From: DAHUYF01 sp963789275
GTDB taxonomy: Bacteria > Pseudomonadota > Alphaproteobacteria > ATCC43930 > CGMCC-115725
Length of the DNA: 64,000 nucleotides
Assembly (NCBI GenBank): GCA_963789275.1
Contig: CAWBKF010000038.1
Coordinates: 1-64,000, forward strand
Direction: 5' to 3'
Shown here: positions 1-7,366 of the stretch, one piece after another
Numbering within the stretch: position 1 is the stretch's first letter
How the letters are laid out: each line of letters opens with the position of its first letter
Position numbers and translations under genes: made by a program
The notes under the pieces: generated by a model
Told to the model about the DNA's origin: nothing
Seen by the model: the letters and a program-made list of their open reading frames with translations, nothing else
Databases searched by the model: none

Positions 1-1
1 C

Positions 2-312
2 GTCGTCATCGGCGCGGTGCTGTTCGGCATCGGCATGGCTGTTCTCGGCTACTGCCCCAGCAGCGACTTGGCCGCGATCCGCGCCGGCAGCATCCACGCG
101 CTCGTCGGTACGGCCGGCATGATCGCGGGCGCGATCGCCTCCTATGCCCTGTCCTTCGACTGGTTGGCGCGCACATCTTGCCGATTGCCGCCCTGAGTCC
201 GGTGCGGCTGCCGGATCTCACCGGCGTCCCCGATCTCGACTGGTTCGGCCTTCTGGCGCTGCTCGTCCTGACACTCTTTGTTGTCGTGGAGCGACGTGCG
301 GACGCGAGTTGA
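2..312 (+). pseudogene. YeeE/YedE-family membrane protein, C-terminal part, frameshifted
   Basis: The window opens inside this gene. The first frame reads a membrane segment followed by GYCPSSDLAAI, close to the GYCPGT signature of YeeE/YedE (sulfur-compound transport) proteins, and stops at 194-196. A shifted frame starting near 160-175 reads AHILPIAALSPVRLPDLTG followed by a last hydrophobic segment and ends at 310-312. That is what the family C-terminus looks like, so one gene is split by a single-base shift. Family knowledge: such proteins move thiosulfate or related sulfur species across the inner membrane. Nearby rhodanese and TauE/SafE genes fit a sulfur-handling locus. Whether the shift is real or a sequencing error cannot be told here. 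Confidence 0.7.
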
Positions 313-334
313 GCCGCGGGCGCCCTGGAGGAAG

Positions 335-1015
335 CTACCCGCCGGCCGCCGTGTTCGTCGCGGCCGGCTTGTGCGCGACGAAGTCGATCAGCGCCGACAG
401 GCCAGCATGGCCCGTCCCTTCGACGATGCTGTCGTCGTGCTCGCGCAGACGCAGGATCTCGAAGCCGTCGAAGGCTTCGCGCAGCAGCGCCGCCGTGTAC
501 ATGTTCTCCCGGTGCGGCGGGCCGCCGGTCTTGTACTCGATCTGCTCCGGCCGATAGCCTTGCAGGAGCAGCAATCCACCGGGACGCAGCACGTCCTTGA
601 CGCGCTGAAAGATCAGCCGGCGCAGCGGCGGCGGGGCGAATTGAATGAAGATCGCGGCGACGAGGTCGAAGCGCTCCGTGCCCCAATCCCAGACGGCGAC
701 ATCGGCGATCTCGGTCTTGAGGCTGACGCCGCGGCGCTTGGCCAGCCGCCGGGCCTTCGCCAGGGCCACCGGCGAGAAGTCGATGGAGAGCACCTCCAGC
801 CCCTGTTCCGCCAGCCAGACGCCGTTGCGTCCCTCGCCATCGGCAATCGCCAGCGCCGTCTGCCCGGCCCGCAGACGATGCTTCTGCGACGCCAGAAACG
901 CATTGGGCTCGGTGCCGAAGAGATAGTCCTCGCCCGCGAAACGTGCATTCCACCGTTCCAGCTCCGCCGTCTCTGCCACTGGCTTGTTCCTCTTACCGCG
1001 TGCACCGGCCCGCAT
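335..1015 (-). CDS. Class I SAM-dependent methyltransferase (TehB-like)
   Basis: A 226-aa soluble protein with a Rossmann-type methyltransferase fold. It begins ERWNARFAGEDYLFGTEPNAFL, the usual start of the tellurite-resistance TehB-like family. The glycine-rich SAM-binding motif I is represented by ALAIADGEGRNG (near residue 55), followed by an acidic motif II (VLSIDFSP). A FDLVAAIFIQF segment corresponds to motif IV and LRPGGLLLLQGY to the post-VI strand. It converges on the YeeE gene and is 42 bp downstream of the rhodanese gene on the same strand, so the two could be co-transcribed. The substrate cannot be inferred; small-molecule thiol or metalloid methylation is typical of relatives. 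Confidence 0.85.
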   Translation of the reverse strand: MRAGARGKRNKPVAETAELERWNARFAGEDYLFGTEPNAFLASQKHRLRAGQTALAIADGEGRNGVWLAEQGLEVLSIDFSPVALAKARRLAKRRGVSLKTEIADVAVWDWGTERFDLVAAIFIQFAPPPLRRLIFQRVKDVLRPGGLLLLQGYRPEQIEYKTGGPPHRENMYTAALLREAFDGFEILRLREHDDSIVEGTGHAGLSALIDFVAHKPAATNTAAGG

Positions 1016-1057
1016 CCCGTGCCGGCAGGGCAGTATCGTCCGGTTCCGTCCGCGCCA

Positions 1058-1423
1058 TCAACTCCGCTCGACGGGGAAGCCGCGGGCATTCCAGGCGGCG
1101 ATGCCGCCCGCGAGAATGTAGGCTTCGCCGGGGCTGCAGCGTGCCAGGCGACCCGCCTGCGCCCGGGTGCGGGCGCCGCTGCGACAGAGGTACACGGCCT
1201 TCGCGCCCGCCGGCAGGGAGGGCAGCGCCTCTTCCAGCCGGGACAAGGGGGCAAGGCACGCGCCCGGGATGCGTTCCACCCGATATTCGACATCTTCGCG
1301 CACATCGATCAGCACGCAGCCGCCCTGCTTCTGCCATCCACGCACGGTTTCCGCGTCGACTTCGCACAGCGGCGGCTCACCCGACTTGCCTTGCGAAATG
1401 AAGAGGTTGCGCAGCGCCTTCAT
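1058..1423 (-). CDS. Rhodanese-like sulfurtransferase
   Basis: A 121-aa single-domain rhodanese. The domain starts after a short N-terminal extension (DAETVRGWQKQGGCVLIDVRE). The active-site loop is LCRSGARTR, with the persulfide-carrying cysteine and the arginine-rich cradle typical of active sulfurtransferases, and the family C-terminus GGIAAWNARGFPVE is present. The ATG at 1421-1423 is chosen because GGGAGG lies at good spacing upstream. It is 113 bp downstream of the TauE/SafE gene on the same strand. Rhodanese plus TauE/SafE plus YeeE is a common bacterial set for disposing of sulfide, persulfide and sulfite; the set fits, but the exact substrate is inferred. Confidence 0.88.
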   Translation of the reverse strand: MKALRNLFISQGKSGEPPLCEVDAETVRGWQKQGGCVLIDVREDVEYRVERIPGACLAPLSRLEEALPSLPAGAKAVYLCRSGARTRAQAGRLARCSPGEAYILAGGIAAWNARGFPVERS

Positions 1424-1459
1424 CCAGACCTCCCTACGGCGACGACCGCCGCCCGCGCC

Positions 1460-1485
1460 GAATATATGCATTTTGGTGAATATAT
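1460..1485. promoter_or_regulatory. AT-rich repeat upstream of the rhodanese gene
   Basis: Two GAATATAT octamers (1460-1467 and 1478-1485), 18 bp apart start to start, form the only AT-rich stretch in this GC-rich intergenic region, 37-62 bp before the rhodanese start. Position and repeat structure suggest a promoter/operator. It does not match the SqrR ATTC-N8-GAAT pattern, so no regulator is assigned. A tandem GTCGAAACCTCG repeat follows at about 1490-1513. Confidence 0.35.
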
Positions 1486-1536
1486 CAATGTCGAAACCTC
1501 GGTCGAAACCTCGCACTGGCCGTGGCGGCGACGGCC

Positions 1537-2316
1537 TCAGCCGAACGCCGCGAGGCTGCGCGCGAGCATGTAGAGCGCGACGATCACCAGGACTGCGCCG
1601 AAGACGCGGTGGAGCGTCATGCGGTCGCGCGAGAGATGCACGGCGAGATGCGCCCCGGCCCAACCGCCGGCAATGCCGCCGACGATATACTCGAGCGCGA
1701 TCGTCCAATCGACGAGTCCCGAGGCCGCATAATTGAGCGCCGTGGTGAGGCCGAAGGCGCCCACCGCGACCAGCGACGAGCCGATGGCGTCGATGATGGG
1801 GATGCCGGTGGCGAAGATGAGGCCCGGCACGATCAAAAATCCGCCGCCGATGCCGAAGAATCCCGAGAGCGCGCCCACGGCGAAGCCGGTGCCCGCGACC
1901 TTGGCCGCCGCCGCGCGCCCGCTCGGGCGGGGTTCGGCCGGCGCCGCCCGGCCCCCGCGCTGCATCAGCACGGCGATGACGATCATGAGGAGCGCGAAGA
2001 GCGCGAGCAGCTTGTTGCCGTCGAGGCTCTTGCCGAGGCTCGAGCCCAGCGTCGCGCCCGCCACCCCGACGAGTGCAAAGAGCAGCGCGACGCGCCACCG
2101 GACATGCCCCTTGCGCGCGTGCGGGACGAGGTTGGCCAAGGCGTTGACGGCCACGGCCAGCGCGCTCGTGCCGATCGCGACATGGGGATCGCTGACGCCG
2201 ACGACATAGAGCAGCAGCGGCACGGCCAGAATCGAGCCGCCGCCGCCGATCACCCCCAGCGAGAATCCCACCATCAGGCCCGAGGCCAGGGCGGAGACGC
2301 TGTGCATCATCATCAT
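1537..2316 (-). CDS. TauE/SafE family sulfite or organosulfonate exporter
   Basis: A predicted 259-aa inner-membrane protein with eight or so hydrophobic segments and the paired glycine-rich motifs of TauE/SafE permeases: GFSLGVIGGGGSILAVPLL near the N-terminus and GALSGFFGIGGGFLIVPGL at the start of the second half. The family exports sulfite, sulfoacetate or related anions. The start is placed at the first of four consecutive ATG codons (2316); a TTG at 2337 would add seven residues but lies on the junction with a broken SDR gene. No strong ribosome-binding site is visible, so the natural promoter may have been lost when the upstream sequence changed. Confidence 0.87.
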   Translation of the reverse strand: MMMMHSVSALASGLMVGFSLGVIGGGGSILAVPLLLYVVGVSDPHVAIGTSALAVAVNALANLVPHARKGHVRWRVALLFALVGVAGATLGSSLGKSLDGNKLLALFALLMIVIAVLMQRGGRAAPAEPRPSGRAAAAKVAGTGFAVGALSGFFGIGGGFLIVPGLIFATGIPIIDAIGSSLVAVGAFGLTTALNYAASGLVDWTIALEYIVGGIAGGWAGAHLAVHLSRDRMTLHRVFGAVLVIVALYMLARSLAAFG

Positions 2317-2344
2317 CTGCCGTGGCGGGAATCGCAAACGCGCG

Positions 2345-2504
2345 TGTGAAGTTCAGGATGCCTCGTTCGGGCTTCAAGGAGTTGCATTTCCGAGCGACCA
2401 CAGACGGCGACCGTGCTTCCAGCCTCAAGGAAGGCCTCGGCCATCGCATAGCCTATGCCGGACGTACCGCCGGTAATCAGCACCGTGTTGTCTGAGATCT
2501 GCAC
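2345..2504 (-). pseudogene. Short-chain dehydrogenase, N-terminal fragment
   Basis: Only about 55 residues remain. They read MQISDNTVLITGGTSGIG and continue to AVCGRSEMQLLEA, the cofactor-binding start of an SDR oxidoreductase with the TGxxxGxG motif. Homology stops near 2345, where sequence leading into the TauE/SafE gene begins. The remaining 180 or so residues of a normal SDR, including the YxxxK active site, are absent. This is a truncated remnant and marks a rearrangement breakpoint. Confidence 0.75.
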
Positions 2505-2520
2505 TTTCTGACTCCCGCGA

Positions 2521-3177
2521 TTATTCTATCTCGGGATATCCGACCGACTGAGCAAACAGCACGCGCTGCTCCGGCCGTAACCCGAGTTGCTGCGCGAGGC
2601 CGGTCTTGTCGCAGTTGTGGAACCATACCGCCAGCCCGGTGGCGGCGGCAAACAAATACACGTTGCCCGCGATCAGACCGGTATCGACGTAGTAATACGA
2701 CTTCTGAACCTCAGGATCTTGCAATCCCGGCTCCTGAAAGCCCGCGGTGTGGGCAAGCCGATGAATGTCAACGACGTAGATCAGTTGAACGGGAGCGCCG
2801 GCATCGATGTCGCGCTGGCCGGGGGTCAGCGCGCCGGTGCGCAGATCGCCAGCGACGATGGGTGCCAACAGGTTGTTGAGTGCGTCGTACAAATAGACGC
2901 CCTCCTTGACCGCGACATAGAGGTCGATCTCCTGCGAGTTGCTGGCTGAACCGGCGGTCCTTCCAGCGAGCCCAAAAGGACCGGTCTTTCGATTCACTCC
3001 GAATGCGGCCCACAGCAGATTCGAAAGTTGCTGCAGGGGCAGCGCCGCTGGGCTGATCTCCCGCGTCGTCTTTCGCTGCTCTAGCGCCGCGAAGACCGAG
3101 ACGCTTTTATCATTCGCCGGCAAAGGGAGCTGAACGGGAGGCAAGACCTTGGTTTCAACCGTCGGCAAAATGCTCAT
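2521..3177 (-). CDS. SagB-type nitroreductase family protein
   Basis: A 218-aa FMN-dependent nitroreductase-fold protein. Visible family features are the N-terminal EQRKTTREISPAALPLQQLSNLLWAAFG, the NSQEIDLYVAVKEGVYLYD segment typical of SagB/ThcOx-type members, and a C-terminal ATGLAVWFHNCDKTGLAQQLGL region. Such enzymes oxidise or reduce organic substrates with bound FMN. The gene stands alone, and a perfect FNR/FixK-type box lies 91-104 bp upstream, so expression under low oxygen is likely. In other alphaproteobacteria similar genes belong to micro-oxic regulons. The substrate is unknown. Confidence 0.85.
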   Translation of the reverse strand: MSILPTVETKVLPPVQLPLPANDKSVSVFAALEQRKTTREISPAALPLQQLSNLLWAAFGVNRKTGPFGLAGRTAGSASNSQEIDLYVAVKEGVYLYDALNNLLAPIVAGDLRTGALTPGQRDIDAGAPVQLIYVVDIHRLAHTAGFQEPGLQDPEVQKSYYYVDTGLIAGNVYLFAAATGLAVWFHNCDKTGLAQQLGLRPEQRVLFAQSVGYPEIE

Positions 3178-3267
3178 GCGATCCCTCTCGGGCCATTTCG
3201 TTAGCGGCCATCGGGTCTGACGGCTGGTTTTGAGGTTTCCTCCTACGAGGAAGCGGCACGGCCGTCA

Positions 3268-3281
3268 TTGATAGAGATCAA
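3268..3281. promoter_or_regulatory. FNR/FixK-type box upstream of the nitroreductase gene
   Basis: The sequence TTGATAGAGATCAA is a perfect TTGAT-N4-ATCAA palindrome, the consensus for FNR/ANR/FixK regulators. It lies between the minus-strand nitroreductase gene, whose start is at 3177, and the remnant Rieske gene upstream. The spacing suits activation of the nitroreductase gene in low oxygen. Confidence 0.7.
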
Positions 3282-3303
3282 GACCGCCATGATTATGTTC
3301 CCT

Positions 3304-3750
3304 CTAGCTCGTGTAGGTCGAGCCGAGCCCCATTGACTTCAGTAGCTTCCGATAGGCGATCGATGTGCGGTCGGCCGTGATATGCGCCTCCATTTGCAGG
3401 TCCAGCGGCAGATCCTCGGGCTTCTGCGCTTCGACCAGACACCGGTCCTCGTTAAAGATCTGCAGATTGAAGGCGTACACCTCCTCGACCGGGCTCTGCT
3501 TCTCGAAATTTCGCGCAATCGGGCAGAAGAGGCGCGCGTGCCGTGCCGATATCGGTGACGCCGCGTTCAGGATCCAGAGCCGGCCGCCCTGCGGGAAGTG
3601 CACAACGAGGCGGGCGCAGAAGGGAGGATAGACATCGAAACGCGCAGCCATTCGAAGCCCTCGGGCGCCAGATGACGCAGTGCGTTCGGGTAGTTGGGGA
3701 CGGTGCTTAGGTATTCGACAGTCAGGCCGTGACCGGTCGGTTCGGCGCTG
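3304..3750 (-). pseudogene. Rieske-type aromatic oxygenase, C-terminal remnant, frameshifted
   Basis: The last 110 or so residues read like the catalytic-domain end of a vanillate O-demethylase/phenylpropionate-type oxygenase alpha subunit: FNLQIFNEDRCLVEAQKPED followed by LPLDLQMEAHITADRTSIAYRKLL. A further stretch in another frame (VEYLSTVPNYPNALRHLAPE, before about 3650) is the preceding part, so at least one frameshift exists. The N-terminal Rieske [2Fe-2S] domain and the iron-binding residues are missing. The gene is a remnant and makes no active oxygenase. Confidence 0.65.
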
Positions 3751-3827
3751 CTTCACACCAGACCGCGGAATTGGGCCGGCAACCGGCTGCCAAACCAAAG
3801 GTTCGCGTCGCTTCCTCTAAACGGCAA

Positions 3828-4211
3828 TCAGCCACACGACATGATCATTCGACCATCTTTGACGACGATCACGTCGCCTTCGGCAAGAGGGCGCCACGCT
3901 TCGTTGCTCAGTGGAACGCTCGCAAGCAATGCGATCTCCTGACCCTCGCCGCTGTCACGCCCGATTGCGGCAATCCATTGACATCGACGGCACATTCCCG
4001 GTGGAGCAGCCATAAGCCGGGCGGGCCGATCGTCCCGTCAACTTGGATGCGCCGATGCCCGTGCGCGAATAGAGCATCGCCGTCCGCGTACGGAAAATTC
4101 TCGTTCTCCGTCACCTCCTCGCACGATTGTCGGGATCGTGATCGTCTACTTTGACACAGATCAAATGAAGAATGTGCGCGCAGACTATGCTTGAGGCTGT
4201 GAAGTGGCGCT
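3828..4211 (-). other. Unassigned, possibly degenerate coding stretch
   Basis: No gene is recognised. Two minus-strand frames each look partly protein-like: one reads ENFPYADGDALFAHGHRRIQ around 4020-4100, the other VPLSNEAWRPLAEGDVIVVK around 3840-3920. Together they could be one gene with a shift near 3960. No family can be named. The stretch lies between a Rieske remnant and a CopC gene, in an area with several other broken genes. Confidence 0.25.
4151..4164. promoter_or_regulatory. FNR/FixK-like box upstream of the copC-like gene
   Basis: TTGACACAGATCAA differs from the TTGAT-N4-ATCAA consensus at one position. It lies 108-121 bp before the CopC-like start at 4272 and is the second such box within 900 bp, suggesting a cluster under micro-oxic control. 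Confidence 0.5.
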
Positions 4212-4271
4212 GTGGAATTTCCCATCGGCGCCGGGTCATTTACGGGGTCGCTATCCACACGAGGAAAAGCA

Positions 4272-4715
4272 ATGGGCGTCAAACGCGGTATCGCGGGTCG
4301 GCTCCGCACGGTCGAACGCGGCGCGAGTAGCGCGAACACGTCGACCCAATCGCGGTGCCTCGGAGTAGTCGGCCTCGGGGTCGTGTTTCTGTTGCTGGGA
4401 ATGTACACCGCCTCGGCTCAGCCTCCGCGGATGCTACAATCATATCCACCGGCTAAAGCGGTCGTACATGGCCGCGACGCGGGATATTCTGTTCGTTTCG
4501 ATAGGCCGGTCGATCATGAGAAGTCCCGTCTGTTCATTACCGAAGCCGGCCGGATGATGCAAGAGCTGCACCCCCGCCTTGAAGCCGCGCCTGAGGTCTT
4601 GTACGGAACCGCAGTGCCGCTGCCCCCCGGGGAATATGAGCTTCACTGGGAGGTGATATCGCTCTCCGGCGGGGAAGTGACGACGGGGTCCGTCCCTTTT
4701 ACAGTTGGGCGCTGA
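4272..4715 (+). CDS. CopC-domain periplasmic protein
   Basis: A 147-aa secreted protein. The ATG at 4272 is preferred over an upstream start because GAGGAAA lies just before it. A hydrophobic signal segment (LGVVGLGVVFLLLGM) ends at TASAQ, a plausible signal-peptidase site. The mature part begins PPRMLQSYPPAKAVV and continues YSVRFDRPVDHEKSRLFI, the immunoglobulin-like CopC fold, ending with YELHWEVISLSGGEVTTGSV. The family binds copper in the periplasm, but the usual first-residue histidine and Met-rich loop are not clear here, so copper binding is unproven. It stands alone behind an FNR-like box. Confidence 0.75.
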   Translation: MGVKRGIAGRLRTVERGASSANTSTQSRCLGVVGLGVVFLLLGMYTASAQPPRMLQSYPPAKAVVHGRDAGYSVRFDRPVDHEKSRLFITEAGRMMQELHPRLEAAPEVLYGTAVPLPPGEYELHWEVISLSGGEVTTGSVPFTVGR

Positions 4716-5009
4716 GCGAATCCACGAGTTCTCCTCTCGCCGAACGCCTTTCAAAGCCCGATCATCGTTCGCTACGACGGCCGCGAGCCGGGCCAACTCG
4801 TAGCGATATTTTCCCGCGTCCCAGCGGCGCCGGGCTATCGGTGCATCATCAACAGGGGCAAACGGCTTTTCGCAAGCATCGGCCCAGCGACACAGGATGC
4901 AGCATCGGGCCCTCGGATTCAGTGACATTAGGCACCGCTGCTTAATGCCGACAAATGAACTATTTTCAGTCCAGATTGGTAGAAGAGGGTCAGGAAGACG
5001 GAGCAAGCG

Positions 5010-6041
5010 TTGTACTTTCCGCGGGTATTTCCTTTGAGCACGCTTGTAACGGCCGAGACGATCACCAGACGGCGCAATTTGCTCCTAATGCTCGCGGGAG
5101 GGCTGCTCGCCTGGCCGCGTGCTGTGGGTGTAGCGCGGCCGCACGTTATCGGTTTTCTTAGCAGCGCTTGGCCCGAGCCATATGCCCCTCTCGTTGCCGC
5201 CTTCTGCCGAGGCCTCAGCGACACCGGCCATGATGAACGCAATAATGTGGTGATTGAATACCGCTGGGCGCGAGGGCAATACGACCGACTGCCCGCGCTG
5301 GCGGCCGATCTTATCTTTCGTCAAGCGACAGCGATCATCGCCAGTGGCGGTGACGTTACGGCGTTGGCGGCAAAGTCGCTGACCTCAACGATTCCGATTG
5401 TCTTCGCCGACGGGGTAGATCCAGTCTCATTTGGGCTAGTCGCGAGTCTTGAACGTCCCGAACGCAATATCACTGGGGTAAGCGTGTTCACCATTGACCA
5501 GGAGCTAGTGCGGCTAAGCCTGCTCCGCGAATTGGTGCCTGGCGCCACCATCATTGCGATGCTCGTCAACCCCGAGAACCCAATCCGTGAATCCGACTTG
5601 GGCACCTTGCGAGGGGCGGCACAGGCGGATGGGTTGCTGCTTTTGACCTTCAGAGCCGCTGCCGAGCGCGACTTCGAGGCGGCCTTCGCAAGCATCGTCG
5701 AGCACCGCGCAGGCGCGCTCCTCGTCACCGGTGACGCTCTTTTTAACAGCCGGCGCGATCTGCTCACTGCTTTGGCGGCGCGTCTTGCGGTGCCCGCGAT
5801 ATATGCTTGGCGCGAGTTTACAGATTCGGGTGGTCTAATGAGTTACGGACCAAACCTTGGGGATGCGTATCGCCAGGCTGGCATCTATGTTGGCCGGATT
5901 CTGGGCGGCGCCAAACCCGCCGATATGCCGGTTGCGCGGTCAGCGAAAGGCGAGTTGGTGGTGAATGTCAAAGCCGCGAGAACTTTGGGTCTCAAAATCC
6001 CGGCATCGCTTCTCGCGCGCGCCAACGAGGTGATTAAATGA
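5010..6041 (+). CDS. ABC transporter substrate-binding protein (TrpX/COG2984 type)
   Basis: A 343-aa periplasmic binding protein. A twin-arginine-like stretch (TRRRNLLLMLAGG) precedes the mature domain, which starts HVIGFLSSAWPEPYAPLVAA. Family landmarks are PIVFADGVDPVSFGLVASL, NITGVSVFTIDQELVRLSLL and GGLMSYGPNLGDAYRQAGIYV near the C-terminus. The start used is TTG with a GGAG upstream; a later TTG nearer the twin arginines is possible. Relatives are very abundant in rhizobial genomes and are often orphans. No permease or ATPase gene is adjacent, so the ligand cannot be inferred. Confidence 0.85.
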   Translation: MYFPRVFPLSTLVTAETITRRRNLLLMLAGGLLAWPRAVGVARPHVIGFLSSAWPEPYAPLVAAFCRGLSDTGHDERNNVVIEYRWARGQYDRLPALAADLIFRQATAIIASGGDVTALAAKSLTSTIPIVFADGVDPVSFGLVASLERPERNITGVSVFTIDQELVRLSLLRELVPGATIIAMLVNPENPIRESDLGTLRGAAQADGLLLLTFRAAAERDFEAAFASIVEHRAGALLVTGDALFNSRRDLLTALAARLAVPAIYAWREFTDSGGLMSYGPNLGDAYRQAGIYVGRILGGAKPADMPVARSAKGELVVNVKAARTLGLKIPASLLARANEVIK

Positions 6042-6106
6042 GGCCAGCCACTTCCGATTCTGTTAAGGGTTCTCTGATGCCTGCCGTGGCAGGGACGGTG
6101 CCGCGG

Positions 6107-6217
6107 GCCGGACTCGAAGCGCACATTCTTGTCGCAGCCGGAGACCAGCCTCAGGAACCCCTCCTCCAGCCCGGCGAAGAACAGGTGCTCCCGGACGATG
6201 CGTTCGAGCCCTTCCAT
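6107..6217 (-). pseudogene. CRP-like cyclic-nucleotide-binding protein, N-terminal fragment
   Basis: Thirty-seven residues remain (MEGLERIVREHLFFAGLEEG and onward to NVRFESG), the beginning of a cNMP-binding domain. It follows the 4Fe-4S remnant by 11 bp in the same orientation. In intact loci a 4Fe-4S dicluster gene and a CRP-type gene are often consecutive. The rest of the domain is gone. Confidence 0.55.
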
Positions 6218-6228
6218 GGCGTCGCTCC

Positions 6229-6600
6229 CTACCGAGACTCGCTCTCGCGAATGGCGCGCGCTTCCTCGGTGATGTCGATGCCCACCGGGCAGCAGGTGAT
6301 GCAGCGCCCGCAGCCGACGCGGCCCGAGCTGCCGAACTGGTCGACCTAGGTGGCGAGCTTGTGGGTCATCCACTGGCGGTAGCGCGAGCGCGCGCTGGGG
6401 CGGACGCTGCCGCCACGGATGTAACAAAAATCCATGGTGAAGCAGGAATCCCAGCGCCGATCGGCAAGCTCGGTCAGCGCGATGTCGAAGCCCGCTGCCA
6501 CCTTCGGACCCGTGTTCATCGAGACGCAGAAGCAGGTTCCCCCCGCCTTGGCGCAGTTCAGCAGGAGGCAAATCGGCGCGCGTTGCCGCGTACGAATTTC
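6229..6600 (-). pseudogene. 4Fe-4S dicluster protein remnant with internal deletion and nonsense codon
   Basis: Pieces of a 4Fe-4S dicluster protein of the AsrA/sulfhydrogenase-beta type are readable in order: LLLNCAKAGGTCFCVSMNTG, then WDSCFTMDFCYIRGGSVRPS, then YRQWMTHKLAT. A TAG at 6346-6348 stands where relatives have Trp, followed by VDQFGSSGRVGCGRCITCCP, the last cysteine cluster. The first two pieces are joined without the 90 or so residues that normally separate them, including the first cluster-binding motif. The gene is therefore doubly inactivated. Confidence 0.7.
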
Positions 6601-6689
6601 GGCACGGAACTCGACAAATGCAAGTGACTTCAATAGGTTGGCGCGCTATGGCGTAGACTATCGTAGCCTAGCGCGGTTATCGGAACGCT

Positions 6690-6734
6690 CTCCGAAGGCA
6701 GAGGTCGCACGTTCGAATCGTGTCGGGTCCGCCA
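6690..6734 (+). other. 3'-half of tRNA-Arg(CCG), probable attachment-site remnant
   Basis: From the anticodon loop (CTCCGAA, anticodon CCG) onward the sequence reads as a tRNA: 3' anticodon-stem strand GGCAG, variable loop AGGTC, T-arm GCACG-TTCGAAT-CGTGT, acceptor strand CGGGTCC, discriminator G and CCA. The 5' half (no GGACCCG acceptor strand, no D-arm) is missing upstream. Tyrosine integrases typically recombine in exactly this part of tRNA genes, so this is probably an att copy left by an integrated element. Confidence 0.75.
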
Positions 6735-6740
6735 AATTTC

Positions 6741-7300
6741 AATGACTTAGCTGGCGCTCGGCGCTAGCTCGTCGCCGCGGAAGCACGACGGAAGCAGCCG
6801 CCAGAGAGTTTTGGGACAGATCGCCGCACGTTCGTCGGTGGAATCGGGAAGCATCACTCGCAAGACGCATCCCCCCGGTTCTTGGCGCGCCGCAGCCGCT
6901 CGTTCAGCGCTGGCGGGCTGATGAGCGCGCCGAAGAAGGCGACCCAATTCGAGTACGACAGGGCGACCCCTTCTCTCCCTTACCTCGTCCGCGTGAGCGG
7001 GAGCAGGAGCGGGCGCCAAACAATGCTGCAAGCGCAGCGGCCGGGACACGCCGAAGGCGGCGGGCGTCGTGCAGCCCCCGCCGGGTCGGGCCGGCTGGAG
7101 CGCCGCAGGCGCGGGATCGCGCACGACCGGCGCTTGTCGCATTCATCAGAGCGATGTCTGAGAGTTCTTGTTAGGTCGGGTAGCCTTCGGACCCCGAGGG
7201 AAGCGCTGCTGCGGCCGATGCTTCGCTATTAAATCTCGCGCGTTTTGCGGTGCGATCTCCGCAATCGAACGCCCTCTGCGGGTTTGGCAACGGATCCGAA
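6741..7300. other. Stretch between two tRNA fragments, no recognisable intact gene
   Basis: No supported gene. A minus-strand stretch near 6870-6950 reads WVAFFGALISPPALNERLRR and may be the end of a lost protein, but no family can be named. Given the tRNA half-genes on both sides, this is likely debris from one or more integration events. Confidence 0.4.
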
Positions 7301-7306
7301 CCGCCC

Positions 7307-7353
7307 CAACCTTGCCAAGGTTGGGGTCGAGGGTTCGAATCCCTTCGCCCGCT
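7307..7353 (+). other. 3'-half of tRNA-Gly(GCC), probable attachment-site remnant
   Basis: CAACC-TTGCCAA-GGTTG forms a complete anticodon arm with anticodon GCC. It is followed by variable loop GGGTC, a T-arm with loop TTCGAAT, acceptor strand CGCCCGC and T73. The next bases are CCCA instead of CCA. The acceptor 5' strand and D-arm are absent upstream. This is the classic footprint of integration into a tRNA gene and may be the left end of the element that fills the rest of the window. Confidence 0.75.
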
Positions 7354-7366
7354 CCCAATTTCTCCA

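Noticed and set aside
1460..1485. SqrR/BigR operator upstream of the rhodanese gene
   Set aside because: The repeats are in direct orientation (GAAT-N14-GAAT) and do not match ATTC-N8-GAAT, so only a generic AT-rich site is reported.
1522..2349. 275-aa plus-strand frame opposite the TauE/SafE gene
   Set aside because: Highly charged, low-complexity shadow of a clear membrane-protein gene.
1058..2449. 463-aa minus-strand frame that seems to fuse the rhodanese to a long N-terminal part
   Set aside because: The upstream part is an Arg/Ala-rich out-of-frame reading of the TauE/SafE gene; the rhodanese has its own start and ribosome site at 1423.
4440..5006. 188-aa minus-strand frame over the CopC gene and its downstream gap
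   Set aside because: Overlaps a supported gene antisense and has no recognisable family; a plus-strand stretch RYDGREPGQLVAIF in the gap also lacks a start codon.
6434..6745. 103-aa plus-strand frame ending AEVARSNRVGSAKFQ
   Set aside because: Its end is the translated tRNA-Arg fragment and the rest is antisense to the 4Fe-4S remnant.
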